From contig JAFQJD010000010.1 in NCBI GenBank assembly GCA_017415105.1, forward strand, positions 1-53,952: a DNA stretch of 53,952 bases, read 5' to 3'. Source of the stretch: Clostridia bacterium (lineage in GTDB: Bacteria > Bacillota > Clostridia > UBA1381). Below are positions 8,881 to 16,874 of the stretch, in pieces (within the stretch, counting starts at the first letter, position 1; each line of letters starts with the position of its first letter). The notes beneath the pieces were generated by a model. That model was not told where the DNA came from. It worked only from the letters and a program-made list of their open reading frames with translations, and did not search any database. The translations under genes and the position numbers were made by a program.

Positions 8881-8954
8881 GATACAAAAAGCGGAAATAA
8901 AGGGATATTTTATAATGATTTGACAACTCTGTTGTCATTAATTGGTTCCACCAT

Positions 8955-9071
8955 GAATTGTTGCTTTGCAACATGAATTGAATTGCCTTTAATGCACTGC
9001 AAGGTGCAATTCATGAGCCGTAGGCTCAATTTATGAAATTATAAATTTCAATTTACGCCGTCAGGCAATTC
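8955..9071. repeat. Mini-hairpin array with CAATTYATGA spacers
   Basis: A run of five short hairpins with different stems: TTGC-TTT-GCAA (8961-8971), TGCAC/GTGCA (8993-9008), GAGCC-GTA-GGCTC (9015-9027), GAAATT-ATA-AATTTC (9035-9049) and GCC-GTCA-GGC (9057-9066). They are separated by variants of CAATTCATGA/CAATTTATGA. Stems vary, spacers are nearly constant, and most loops are three or four bases. No ORF is credible across the stretch. A terminator-like hairpin with an A-run and T-run (9075-9106) separates it from the next array. Function unknown. Confidence 0.7.
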
Positions 9072-9074
9072 ATT

Positions 9075-9106
9075 GAAAAAAGCACCGACGAAGTCGATGC
9101 TTTTTT
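9075..9106. terminator. Terminator-like bidirectional hairpin
   Basis: AAAAAAGCA and TGCTTTTTT arms surround a CGAC-GAA-GTCG inner stem. The A and T runs would let it act on either strand. No gene ends next to it, so it may be part of the surrounding hairpin arrays and not a gene terminator. Confidence 0.45.
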
Positions 9107-9130
9107 CTGGCAAGGCAGAACAATATAGAT

Positions 9131-9315
9131 GCAAAGTGATTTAGCTAAATTTTGCACATTCGTGCAAAGCGAAATTATTGCTCCGCAATAGCTAAATTGT
9201 TTCTGCCGAAACAGCTAAATTAAATTCGCTTTTTAGCTGACCGAAGGTCAATTTAGCTACGAAGTAATTTAGCGTGCATTAGCACATTTAGCTCGCGGAA
9301 CGCGAATTTAGCTGA
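9131..9315. repeat. Mini-hairpin array with AATTTAGCT spacers
   Basis: A second array built on AATTTAGCT (or its complement AGCTAAATT), which occurs about nine times. Short stems lie between: TTGCAC/GTGCAA (9152-9167), GTTTC/GAAAC (9198-9212), GACC-GAAG-GTC, GTGC-ATTA-GCAC and CGCG-GAAC-GCG (9238-9304), with a period near 20 bases at the right end. It reaches the terminator of the tRNA-Lys gene. The unit resembles the first array in design but uses a different constant spacer. Confidence 0.7.
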
Positions 9316-9352
9316 AAAAAAGACAGATTTCGACAAGAAATCTGTCTTTTTT
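9315..9352 (-). terminator. Terminator of tRNA-Lys(CTT)
   Basis: GACAGATTTC (9322-9331) and GAAATCTGTC (9337-9346) with flanking A and T runs. On the minus strand it begins a few bases after the CCA end of the tRNA. Confidence 0.85.
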
Positions 9353-9354
9353 TC

Positions 9355-9430
9355 TGGTACGCGATCAGGGGTTCGAACCCTGGACACCCTGATTAAGAGT
9401 CAGGTGCTCTACCAACTGAGCTAATCACGC
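9355..9430 (-). tRNA. tRNA-Lys (anticodon CTT)
   Basis: Folds on the minus strand into a complete 76-base cloverleaf. The acceptor pairs GCGTGAT with ATCGCGT, the anticodon stem-loop is CTGA-CTCTTAA-TCAG, the T arm is CAGGG-TTCGAAC-CCCTG, and CCA is encoded. It is a single-gene unit with its own promoter and terminator. Confidence 0.95.
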
Positions 9431-9444
9431 ATATCTTAAGTTCC

Positions 9445-9494
9445 TGTGTTCTCAACACAAGCTATATAATACCACAAACATTTGCATTTGTCAA
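9445..9494 (-). promoter_or_regulatory. Promoter and leader hairpin of tRNA-Lys(CTT)
   Basis: On the minus strand TTGACA (9489-9494), 17-base spacer, TATTAT (9466-9471). Between the promoter and the tRNA a small hairpin TGTGTT-GAG-AACACA (9445-9459) lies in the 5' leader; the other tRNA operon in the window also has a leader hairpin. Confidence 0.8.
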
Positions 9495-9561
9495 CACTTT
9501 TTTCAAAATTTTTTTCTTTTGTCGGTTTTATACAATTTCACCTTTTTATGTGCTCGTTTCC

Positions 9562-9590
9562 TTGACAAATGCATAAATATATTGTATTAT
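9562..9590 (+). promoter_or_regulatory. Promoter of the C69 dipeptidase gene
   Basis: TTGACA (9562-9567), 17-base spacer, TATTAT (9585-9590). GAAAGG precedes the ATG at 9623. Confidence 0.8.
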
Positions 9591-9622
9591 TTTAGTATAT
9601 CCCGACGAAAGGTTTTACTTAT

Positions 9623-11164
9623 ATGAAGTTTAAGATATTAACAAGAATAGCATCTGCTGTTTCTGCAATAATTATTCTGGCAACATCTTCCGCATCGGCG
9701 TGCACGGGTGTATATGTGGGAAAGGATGTATCAGCCGACGGCTCGGTTATGATTGCCAGAACCGAGGATATTGCAAGTGCCAACAGCAAACGGTTCATTG
9801 TTCATCCCGCAGCTGACCACGCAGAGGGCGAATGCTACACTGATGTGTTCCATATGAGCGTTCCCTATCCTGCTCACACCTATCGCTATACGGCAACACC
9901 TGCATCTGCGTTCCGTGGCATTGGCAGTACACCGTACGGTGCGGCAGGCTTTAACGAACTTGGTGTTGCGGCAACCTCAACAATTACTGCTTATCCGAAC
10001 GAAAAGGCGATTGAGGCGGACCCGTTTGTAACGACAGGTCTGCACGAGCTTTCAGCAAACGACATAATCCTCTCACGTGCAACCTCTGCACGCCACGGTA
10101 TAGAAATTGTAGCGGAAATTGTCGATACATACGGCTCTGGCGAGGGCAACATCATAATGACCGCCGACGAAAATGAGGCTTGGTATATGGAAATATACAC
10201 AGGTCATCAGTATGCGGCAATCAAGCTTCCTGATGATATGGCGGCAGTTATCCCTAACGCCTATATGCTTGGCGAAATTGATGTCGATTCACCTGATGTT
10301 ATTGTTTCGGAAAATCTCGTAAATCTTGCAAAATCGCACAGATTTCTTGTAGAAACAAATGGAAAAATAAATCTTCGTAAAACATATGCAGAAAAGGAAA
10401 AGGACTCAAACTCCATTCGTATATGGGGCGGAAAAAGACTTCTGCACGGTACATTAAGCACGGACCCGTACAAGACAGAATACACCCTGCTTTTTAAACC
10501 GACAGAAAAAATAACCGTGAAGGATGTTATGGACGTTTCACGGACAAGATACGAAAATTCAAAATACTGCCTTGACATACCCGGCAACAAATACATCCGT
10601 GCAATCTCAACGGCACGTCAGGAGGAATGTCATATACTGCAGCTACGCCCAGACTTACCGCAGGAGACTGCGTGCGTTATGTGGCTGTGTTTAGGTAACG
10701 CAGAGTTTGCACCGTATCTGCCGTATTATGCTTCGGCAATAACCCAGACTCCTGCTATCTGTACACTTGATACTCCCGGTTACAGCGAACATTCAATGTA
10801 TTGGGCAAACCGTTCACTATCGACAATAAGTGCTACAAACCGTACACTTTACGGAAATAAAATCAAGGAATTCTACAACGAATATGAGAAAAAGCTTATA
10901 GCTAATCTGCCCGAAATGGATGCTGAAATGGAAAAATCCGTTACAAAGTCGCATACAGCAAATGTTCTGTGCAAAAATGTGGCTCACGATGCGTTCAATA
11001 AGTCAAAGGCACTTTATGCGGAACTTATAGAGTTTATTGCACTGTATGAGGGCGAGGACGAAACAAAGGGCAACAAGCTGAAGTTTGAGATTGAGCTGAA
11101 GCCGGAGCCGGAAAAAATTCCGTCCTACACAACTTCAGAGCCTACAACAGTAACAGAGGAATAA
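9623..11164 (+). CDS. Secreted dipeptidase, peptidase family C69
   Basis: A 513-residue Ntn-hydrolase-type dipeptidase related to lactobacillal PepD. A signal peptide of about 26 residues ends in SSASA, and cleavage there would expose Cys27 (CTGVYVG), which in this family is the N-terminal nucleophile. Signal peptidase may therefore also be the maturation step (inference). GSVMIARTEDI and the later NIIMTADENEAWYMEI block are typical of the family. It probably acts outside the membrane on short peptides. It has its own promoter and terminator. The Pro/Thr/Glu-rich tail (about 490-513) is low complexity and no sorting signal is visible. Confidence 0.88.
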   Translation: MKFKILTRIASAVSAIIILATSSASACTGVYVGKDVSADGSVMIARTEDIASANSKRFIVHPAADHAEGECYTDVFHMSVPYPAHTYRYTATPASAFRGIGSTPYGAAGFNELGVAATSTITAYPNEKAIEADPFVTTGLHELSANDIILSRATSARHGIEIVAEIVDTYGSGEGNIIMTADENEAWYMEIYTGHQYAAIKLPDDMAAVIPNAYMLGEIDVDSPDVIVSENLVNLAKSHRFLVETNGKINLRKTYAEKEKDSNSIRIWGGKRLLHGTLSTDPYKTEYTLLFKPTEKITVKDVMDVSRTRYENSKYCLDIPGNKYIRAISTARQEECHILQLRPDLPQETACVMWLCLGNAEFAPYLPYYASAITQTPAICTLDTPGYSEHSMYWANRSLSTISATNRTLYGNKIKEFYNEYEKKLIANLPEMDAEMEKSVTKSHTANVLCKNVAHDAFNKSKALYAELIEFIALYEGEDETKGNKLKFEIELKPEPEKIPSYTTSEPTTVTEE

Positions 11165-11171
11165 AATTTTA

Positions 11172-11202
11172 TGGGGATATCTATATGATATTCCCATTTT
11201 TT
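11172..11202 (+). terminator. Terminator after the C69 dipeptidase
   Basis: GGGGATATC (11173-11181) pairs with GATATTCCC (11187-11195), one G-T pair, followed by A and six T. Confidence 0.75.
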
Positions 11203-11230
11203 CATATACTAACAAAAAGGAGTTGATAAT

Positions 11231-12265
11231 ATGAAATATGCACTTGCACTCGGCGGAGGCGGAACACGCGGTGCGTTTGAGGTAGGAGTGTGGCAGGCAT
11301 TAGGGGAGCTTGGAATAGAAATTGAGGCAATAACAGGTACATCAATCGGAGCTGTAAACGGTGCCGTTTTTGCATCGGGACTTGATGCACAGGAGCTCTG
11401 GCAAAACATAAAAGCAACCGATATTGCAGATATTAAAGACGATAATCTTTTTTCTCCGGCATCGCTTCTGTCTTTCATAAAAAATGCAAATGACGGTGGA
11501 ATTGATGCCTCGGCATTCGGCGAATTACTGAAAAAGCACATAAATGAAGATGCTGTACGCAAAAGCGGAATAGACTACGGGCTTTGCACCTACAGAACTG
11601 ATACGAAAAAGAGTGAGGAGCTGTTTTTAGACCACATCCCTCCGGGAGAGCTTATTGACTATATCCTCGCAAGTGCGTGTTTTCCGATGTTTAAGCCGGT
11701 TACGATAAACGGAGTTCTATACACAGACGGTGCAATACGCAACAATCTGCCCGTTAATATGCTGATTGAACGCGGTTACGATACCATTATTTCTGTTTCC
11801 GTAAAGGGTGTGGGAATGATAAAAAGCATAGACCACTGCGGTGTCAATATCATAAATGTTGACTGCCGCACCCCCGAGGTCGGGATTATGGAGTTTGATT
11901 CCGAGGCTATTTCAAAAAGCATAAAAAGCGGATATTTTGAGTGTATGCGTGTATTTGGGAGGTATGCCGGAGACCGTTTTTCAATATGTCGTGACTCATA
12001 TTACGATGCACTGTTTCTGTACGGAAAAGACATAATAGGAGGCATTGAAGCGGCAGCCTTAATGTGCGGAATTGACCCCTACAGAGTATATACATTCCCC
12101 GAGCTTTGCGATGAGGTTTTAAAATCGTATAAGTCTTGCCGTAAGCTGAGATTTTTAGTCTACGCAATGCGTCGTGACTACCGCGGACGCGGGGTTTTAG
12201 ATTCTTTAGGCAGGTATTTTAGTGCCGCAAATGCCATCATCTACCTCTCAGACCGCAGAATATGA
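11231..12265 (+). CDS. Patatin-like phospholipase
   Basis: A 344-residue serine lipid acyl hydrolase of the bacterial patatin type. It has the oxyanion-hole glycine run GGGGTRGAFEVG at residues 8-19, the nucleophile elbow GTSIG (serine near 39) and the DGA of the catalytic dyad (TDGAIRNNLPV, near 173). No signal peptide is visible, so it should be cytoplasmic or membrane associated. The C-terminal 130 residues have no motif I recognise. AAGGAGTTGATA precedes the ATG. No dedicated promoter was seen between it and the upstream terminator. Substrate unknown. Confidence 0.9.
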   Translation: MKYALALGGGGTRGAFEVGVWQALGELGIEIEAITGTSIGAVNGAVFASGLDAQELWQNIKATDIADIKDDNLFSPASLLSFIKNANDGGIDASAFGELLKKHINEDAVRKSGIDYGLCTYRTDTKKSEELFLDHIPPGELIDYILASACFPMFKPVTINGVLYTDGAIRNNLPVNMLIERGYDTIISVSVKGVGMIKSIDHCGVNIINVDCRTPEVGIMEFDSEAISKSIKSGYFECMRVFGRYAGDRFSICRDSYYDALFLYGKDIIGGIEAAALMCGIDPYRVYTFPELCDEVLKSYKSCRKLRFLVYAMRRDYRGRGVLDSLGRYFSAANAIIYLSDRRI

Positions 12266-12294
12266 AATTTTCCAATAAAAAACGACAAAAAGAC

Positions 12295-12323
12295 TTGTTT
12301 TTTAACTGAAAATATTTTATAAT
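12295..12323 (+). promoter_or_regulatory. Promoter of the hlyD-like/yggS/sepF/ylmH/divIVA group
   Basis: TTGTTT (12295-12300), 17-base spacer, TATAAT (12318-12323). No clear terminator is seen before divIVA, so one transcript may cover 12368-16072. Confidence 0.65.
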
Positions 12324-12367
12324 ATAATTATATAGGTATACACAGAAGAAACATTGAAAGGTCTAAA

Positions 12368-13561
12368 ATGAAAAAATTCTTTATAGCAGTCATTTCACTT
12401 GTTATATTTACAATGGTTGCATACGGAGTTGCTTATGTTGTTATGCCGGTTAACTCTATAGAGCTTACCCGTTACACACACAGCGTCAGCTTTGTTTGTG
12501 AGAATGCTTATATTGTGCGTGATGAAACTGTTTATTACTCGCCTTCAGACGGTATCGTCTATAACATATCCGAGGACGGAGACAGAGTTGCACAGGATGC
12601 GTCAGTGAGCACCGTTTATAACGGTGATGTGGATCAGACCACGCTCAAGATGCTTCATACCATTGACGCAAAAATAAGCCGTCTTGAAGCAAACGGACAC
12701 AACAGTGATCTGTACAAAACAGATTCCGACTCAACCGAAAACCGTGTTGCAGATAAAATGAGTGAGATTTTTGAATATGCACAACAGAACAACGTCGCGG
12801 AAATTCACGACATCAGGGATGACATCAATAATATCCGTAAAGGTGCCGGGGTTTCTGAAAACACACGTATAGATGTTCTGCGTGCAGAACGTGAAAAAAC
12901 AGAAGGCTCAATCTCTGCAGGAAAAAGGGATATAATTTCTGACAGGTCGGGTATTTTCTCGTCGTATGTCGACGGACTTGAAACAGTGCTTTCCCCTGAC
13001 AAGGCAGAGGAATTTACCCCTGCTTATCTTAATTCACTGCAGCCCGATACAAGCGAATATATAAACGGAAAACAGATTGTTTCAGGCACGCCTGTATGCA
13101 AGGTTATGAATAACCATATCTGGTATATTGCCGGAATTACAGGCAGTGAACGTGCTGAAAAGCTTAAGGAAAACCCGAATGTTACGGTAAGATTTACAAA
13201 CCTTACCGAAAACGATGTGAACGCAGAGATTTCTTATATAAGCGAGCCTGACAGCAAAGGCAATTGCGTATTTTTAGTGAAAGTCGGAACGTATCTTGAG
13301 AGTGCGTTCTCTTACAGAACCGTGGATGCACAGATAATTTTTGAGGAACATTCAGGTTATAAAGTGCCAACCGATGCAATCCGTACCGGTGAGGGCATAA
13401 GCGATTATTTCGTGTATGCAAGACAGGGCTCTGAATCATACAAATGCGATGTGGATGTTCTGTATTCTGACACGGAGGAAGGATATTCAATAATCGCATC
13501 CAAAGAAAAAGCCGATAATAATCTTGGTTCTATGGACAGACTCATTGTCGGTGAACGCTGA
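12368..13561 (+). CDS. HlyD-like membrane-fusion/adaptor protein
   Basis: A 397-residue protein with one N-terminal membrane segment (about residues 5-27) and an external part that resembles HlyD/efflux adaptor proteins: a lipoyl-like half motif (ENAYIVRDETVYYSPSDGIV, 45-65), a charged helical region (about 95-195) and beta-barrel segments (GTPVCKVMNNHIWYIAG near 240, then KVPTDAIRTG near 335). No transporter partner is encoded nearby. In Clostridia this family commonly sits just upstream of yggS-sepF, as here, so a cell-envelope or division-linked role is possible, but that is inference. Confidence 0.75.
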   Translation: MKKFFIAVISLVIFTMVAYGVAYVVMPVNSIELTRYTHSVSFVCENAYIVRDETVYYSPSDGIVYNISEDGDRVAQDASVSTVYNGDVDQTTLKMLHTIDAKISRLEANGHNSDLYKTDSDSTENRVADKMSEIFEYAQQNNVAEIHDIRDDINNIRKGAGVSENTRIDVLRAEREKTEGSISAGKRDIISDRSGIFSSYVDGLETVLSPDKAEEFTPAYLNSLQPDTSEYINGKQIVSGTPVCKVMNNHIWYIAGITGSERAEKLKENPNVTVRFTNLTENDVNAEISYISEPDSKGNCVFLVKVGTYLESAFSYRTVDAQIIFEEHSGYKVPTDAIRTGEGISDYFVYARQGSESYKCDVDVLYSDTEEGYSIIASKEKADNNLGSMDRLIVGER

Positions 13562-13588
13562 TAAATAAAGAAAGGGTGTGGGTTATAA

Positions 13589-14275
13589 GTGAGCCTTGAG
13601 CAAAGACTTAACGATGTAAAACAACGCATCGCAAACGCCGCAGCAGAATGTGGCAGAGTGCCTGAGGAAATAAAGCTTATTGCCGTTACCAAAACCTATC
13701 CCACAGACGCAATGAATGAAGCAATCCGGCTCGGTGTTACCGATGTCGGAGAAAACAAACCGCAGGAGGTCAGGGATAAATTCGGTGACGTTCTACCGAC
13801 GAGATGGCATCTTATAGGACATCTGCAGTCAAATAAAGTTAAATATGTTATTGACCGCTGCTGTATGATACACAGCGTTGATTCAATAAAGCTGATGCAG
13901 GAAATTGACCGTCAGGCATCGGCACACGGTTGTCATATCGACATACTTATCCAGGTTAATATTTCCGGTGAGGAATCAAAGTCAGGCATTACTCCGGAGG
14001 AGTTACCGGAGCTTCTTATGTATGCCCGAAATCTTACCAATACCCACGTTAAAGGGCTTATGACAATCGCTCCCAAATCCGAATACGGTGATGTTTCGGT
14101 GCATTTTGGGAATATGAAAAAGCTGTTTGACAAAACAGCAAAAGAAACATATACGAATGTCAGTATGGATGAACTGTCGATGGGAATGAGCGGTGATTTT
14201 GAAACCGCTATAAAATACGGAGCAACTATGGTCCGTATAGGCAGTCTGATATTCGGGCCAAGAAACTACAATTAA
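13589..14275 (+). CDS. yggS: PLP homeostasis protein, YggS/YlmE family
   Basis: A 228-residue PLP-binding protein with an alanine-racemase-like TIM barrel and no known enzymatic reaction; the family balances pyridoxal phosphate and amino acid pools. The PLP lysine is in LIAVTKTYP (near residue 34). GENKPQE, WHLIGHLQSNK, HSVDS and the phosphate-binding MGMSGDFETAIKYGATMVRIGS end are all present. The start is GTG at 13589 with AAAGGGTGTGGG upstream. It lies directly before sepF, the usual ylmE-sepF order of Gram-positive division clusters. Confidence 0.95.
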   Translation: MSLEQRLNDVKQRIANAAAECGRVPEEIKLIAVTKTYPTDAMNEAIRLGVTDVGENKPQEVRDKFGDVLPTRWHLIGHLQSNKVKYVIDRCCMIHSVDSIKLMQEIDRQASAHGCHIDILIQVNISGEESKSGITPEELPELLMYARNLTNTHVKGLMTIAPKSEYGDVSVHFGNMKKLFDKTAKETYTNVSMDELSMGMSGDFETAIKYGATMVRIGSLIFGPRNYN

Positions 14276-14293
14276 CAGAAGGGAAGTGTATGT

Positions 14294-14860
14294 ATGTCAT
14301 TTTTAGACAATGCAAGACGTGCATTCGGAGCAAAGCCGGATGATTATTACGAGGACGACCGCTACGAGGATGAGGATTACGAGGACTACGAGGAGGAAGA
14401 ACCAAAAAAGTCTTTGTTCTCGTTCCTTTCAAAGCGTACAGATGAGGAGGACTACGAGGAGGAAGAAGAGAGCTACGAAAAAGAGCCTGTCCGTGCACGT
14501 AGATATTCTTCATATTCAAGCTCAAGAACAGCAGAGCCGAGAGAGCGTTACAGTAGTAGCTTTAATCAGAAGCCCGCAACTCCTGCACCTGCAAGAACAA
14601 ATATGTCAGGTGTTGAGGTAACTGTTCATTATCCCGCATCTCTTGATGATGCTACAAGAATAATCCGTGAGGTAAAAAGCAATAAGATAACTATATTTGA
14701 TATCTCGGCTATCACCTCTGATGATGAAGCACGCCGTGTTGTAGACTACATAGGCGGAGCTGCTTTCGGTATGGAATGTCCGTTTGAAAGGCTCTGCCCG
14801 AGCATATTCTGCATAGCACCCGTCGGTGTTAAAATAGACGCAAAGAAGAACAGATATTGA
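14294..14860 (+). CDS. sepF: Cell division protein SepF
   Basis: FtsZ-binding division protein that anchors and aligns FtsZ at the membrane. The short N-terminal helix (MSFLDNARRAFG) fits the membrane-binding amphipathic helix. A long, very acidic Tyr/Glu/Asp-rich linker follows (about 17-100), then the conserved SepF core (about 108-188; VTVHYPASLDDATRII, FDISAI, RVVDYIGGAAFGM). The 188-residue length is somewhat above the Bacillus protein because of the linker. Its TGA stop overlaps the ylmH ATG by one base. Confidence 0.95.
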   Translation: MSFLDNARRAFGAKPDDYYEDDRYEDEDYEDYEEEEPKKSLFSFLSKRTDEEDYEEEEESYEKEPVRARRYSSYSSSRTAEPRERYSSSFNQKPATPAPARTNMSGVEVTVHYPASLDDATRIIREVKSNKITIFDISAITSDDEARRVVDYIGGAAFGMECPFERLCPSIFCIAPVGVKIDAKKNRY

Positions 14861-15612
14861 TGGATTCAGACGAAAAGCTTCTCATTTCAAAAACAGAGGA
14901 TTTGTTCAGGCTATGCGATAAGTACGCATCAGCACGTTTTTCCGATTTCCTTGACGGCAGTGAGTTGCGGACTATCCGTGACAATGTCGTTATACCGTTT
15001 GATTATAATGTTATGTTTTTCGGCGGGTTTGGCGATGCAGAAAAGAAAATCATGGGTGTGTTCCCGCAATGGTCAGAACCGGATACAGGAGAGTTTCCGA
15101 TTATTTGCCTTAAGGTAATAGGTGGCTATACACGAAAACTTACGCACCGTGATTATCTGGGCACCGTAATGTCGCTCGGGATAGCACCGCAGAAGCTTGG
15201 CGATATTGTAGTATACGACGATTTTGCATATGTGCTTCTTCACAGTGACGTTGCCGAATACGTTTCCGATAACCTGCATAAAATAGGTAATCAGGGCGTA
15301 AAAGTGGAACTGATTGATAATCCTGACGTCATAAAGATAGAGCGTAGGTATAAGACCATCGGTGCAGTATGTGCCGCACCGAGGCTTGACGCAGTTGTAG
15401 GTGCCGCCGCAAATATATCACGGGCACAGTCTGCCGCACTGATAAACGCAGGCAAGGTAAAGCTCAACCACCGAGAAACTCAAAAGGTGGCAGAAACCGT
15501 CAGGGAGGGGGATTTACTCTCCATTCGCGGTTACGGCAGATTTTTAGTCCACAGCTTCGACGGCGAAACACGGAAAATGCGTCTGCATATAACGCTCAAA
15601 CAATATATATAA
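14860..15612 (+). CDS. ylmH: YlmH family RNA-binding protein (S4 domain)
   Basis: A 250-residue protein with an N-terminal RNA-recognition-like region (about 30-165) and a C-terminal S4 RNA-binding domain (about 178-245; LDAVVGAAANISRAQSAALINAGKV region). YlmH of Bacillus works in rescue of stalled ribosomal complexes and is encoded in the division cluster, as here. I chose the ATG at 14860, which overlaps the sepF stop; a TTG one codon upstream is less likely. It is followed closely by divIVA. Confidence 0.9.
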   Translation: MDSDEKLLISKTEDLFRLCDKYASARFSDFLDGSELRTIRDNVVIPFDYNVMFFGGFGDAEKKIMGVFPQWSEPDTGEFPIICLKVIGGYTRKLTHRDYLGTVMSLGIAPQKLGDIVVYDDFAYVLLHSDVAEYVSDNLHKIGNQGVKVELIDNPDVIKIERRYKTIGAVCAAPRLDAVVGAAANISRAQSAALINAGKVKLNHRETQKVAETVREGDLLSIRGYGRFLVHSFDGETRKMRLHITLKQYI

Positions 15613-15634
15613 GCATAGAAAGGAATGATTGTAT

Positions 15635-16072
15635 ATGTTAAAACCCGTTGATATTCAGAATCAGGAATTTGAGAAAAAGCTCAAAGGCTATGACTGCGAT
15701 GCAGTTGACGATTTTCTTGATATCGTTATTCAGGATTACGATACACTTTGCAAGGAGAATATGGCACTGCGTGAAAAAATCGACCTTCTCACCGAAACCG
15801 TTGACCGTTACAAGGATATTGAAGAAACCATTCAGCGTTCACTTGAGGTTGCACAACAGTCTGCACAGGATATCAAAAACAATGCCAATATGGAAGCTGA
15901 AGCTATCATAAACCGTGCAAAGCTTGATGCAACACGCCTTGCACGTCAGATTGATGAGGAGCATATCAAAAAGCATCAGGAAATGCTCAAGGTCAAGCAG
16001 GAGGTTGAAACTTACCGTGCACGTATAAAGACCGTATGCGAAAATCTGATAAAAGCAATAGATGAAGTATAA
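15635..16072 (+). CDS. divIVA: DivIVA domain protein
   Basis: A 145-residue coiled-coil protein that marks poles and septa through curved membranes. The N-terminal membrane-binding DivIVA motif is clear (MLKPVDIQNQEFEKKLKGYD, then VDDFLD), followed by heptad-rich segments (about 45-75 and 80-140). The ATG at 15635 with AAAGGAATG upstream is preferred to a TTG two codons earlier. It closes the yggS-sepF-ylmH-divIVA set. It is shorter than many DivIVA proteins and could be a GpsB-like paralogue, but the order argues for DivIVA. Confidence 0.9.
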   Translation: MLKPVDIQNQEFEKKLKGYDCDAVDDFLDIVIQDYDTLCKENMALREKIDLLTETVDRYKDIEETIQRSLEVAQQSAQDIKNNANMEAEAIINRAKLDATRLARQIDEEHIKKHQEMLKVKQEVETYRARIKTVCENLIKAIDEV

Positions 16073-16168
16073 TAGTTAATTATATTATTTTTGTCTGTTA
16101 GGAAATGTTTAGAGCATATGAAAATGTGTTTTGGGCAGACAAGATATAAAATTCAAAGGAGAAAAATT

Positions 16169-16582
16169 ATGTTTAAGGAATTTAAGGAATTTGCATTCAA
16201 AGGAAATGTAGTAGACATGGCTGTCGGTGTTATAATCGGCGGTGCTTTCGGAACAATCGTAAACTCACTTGTAAACGACCTCATTATGCCGATATTCGGT
16301 CACCTCACTGCAGGTATGGATTTCAAGAGTCTTAAGTTCGTACTTTCAGAGGCAGTAATGGACGGCACAACAGTAGTTAAGCCGGAAGCGGCTATCTGCT
16401 ACGGAAACTTCATTCAGAATGTTATAAACTTTCTGATTATCGCCATATCAATGTTCTGTGCAATCAAAGTTGTTACAAAAGCATTCAAGAAAAAAGAGGT
16501 CGAGGAGGAGATTGCAGAGCCTGCAGCTCCCACAACTGATGAGCTTCTTACAGAAATTCGTGACATATTAAAGGATAAATAA
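16169..16582 (+). CDS. mscL: Large-conductance mechanosensitive channel
   Basis: A 137-residue homopentameric membrane channel that releases solutes on hypo-osmotic shock. The N-terminal helix (MFKEFKEFAFKGNVVDMAVG) leads into TM1 (VIIGGAFGTIVNSLVNDLIMP) and TM2 (about 80-105), and the C-terminal helix carries the charged KKKEVEEE stretch. I chose the ATG at 16169 because AAAGGAGAAAAATT precedes it and the family begins here; the ORF extends 26 codons upstream without homology. A terminator follows directly. Confidence 0.97.
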   Translation: MFKEFKEFAFKGNVVDMAVGVIIGGAFGTIVNSLVNDLIMPIFGHLTAGMDFKSLKFVLSEAVMDGTTVVKPEAAICYGNFIQNVINFLIIAISMFCAIKVVTKAFKKKEVEEEIAEPAAPTTDELLTEIRDILKDK

Positions 16583-16590
16583 TTACATAA

Positions 16591-16626
16591 AAGGGGTGTA
16601 AAAATTAGTTTTTTTACACCCCTTAT
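16591..16626 (+). terminator. Terminator of mscL
   Basis: AAGGGGTGTAAAAA (16591-16604) pairs with TTTTTACACCCCTT (ending 16624), with a TTAG loop and T-rich tail. Confidence 0.85.
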
Positions 16627-16656
16627 TTATGGGAGATAGGAAAAAATGTTTCAGAA

Positions 16657-16734
16657 CGGACAAACTGAGCCAAAGCGTAAGCTTTGGGTTACCCGAAGGC
16701 GTACGTGGGTACGTCGAGAGGCGAAGTTTGTTCG
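16657..16734 (+). repeat. Intergenic three-way-junction-like element, copy 2
   Basis: Outer arms CGGACAAACT (16657-16666) and AGTTTGTTCG (16725-16734) pair with one wobble. Inside are a side hairpin CCAAAGC-GTAA-GCTTTGG (16670-16687) and the conserved apical hairpin CGTAC-GTGG-GTACG (16700-16713) within GGCGTACGTGGGTACG. It fills much of the 292-base gap between mscL and the PepSY gene, where no ORF is convincing. Confidence 0.75.
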
Positions 16735-16874
16735 TAGCAAAAAGGCTTAAAATATGAAAAATCGAGTAAATGAGATTTTTCAACCAAATTACATCTTTTG
16801 TCGGATTACAAACAATCTGAATTCAGTATTATTATCGCCTTTTTGCGGTCTGGACTTTTTTAACATCCCCCTTT

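Noticed and set aside
8955-9315. CRISPR array
   Set aside because: Constant parts are only about 9-10 bases and spacing is irregular. The variable parts are palindromes, not spacers, and no cas gene is nearby.
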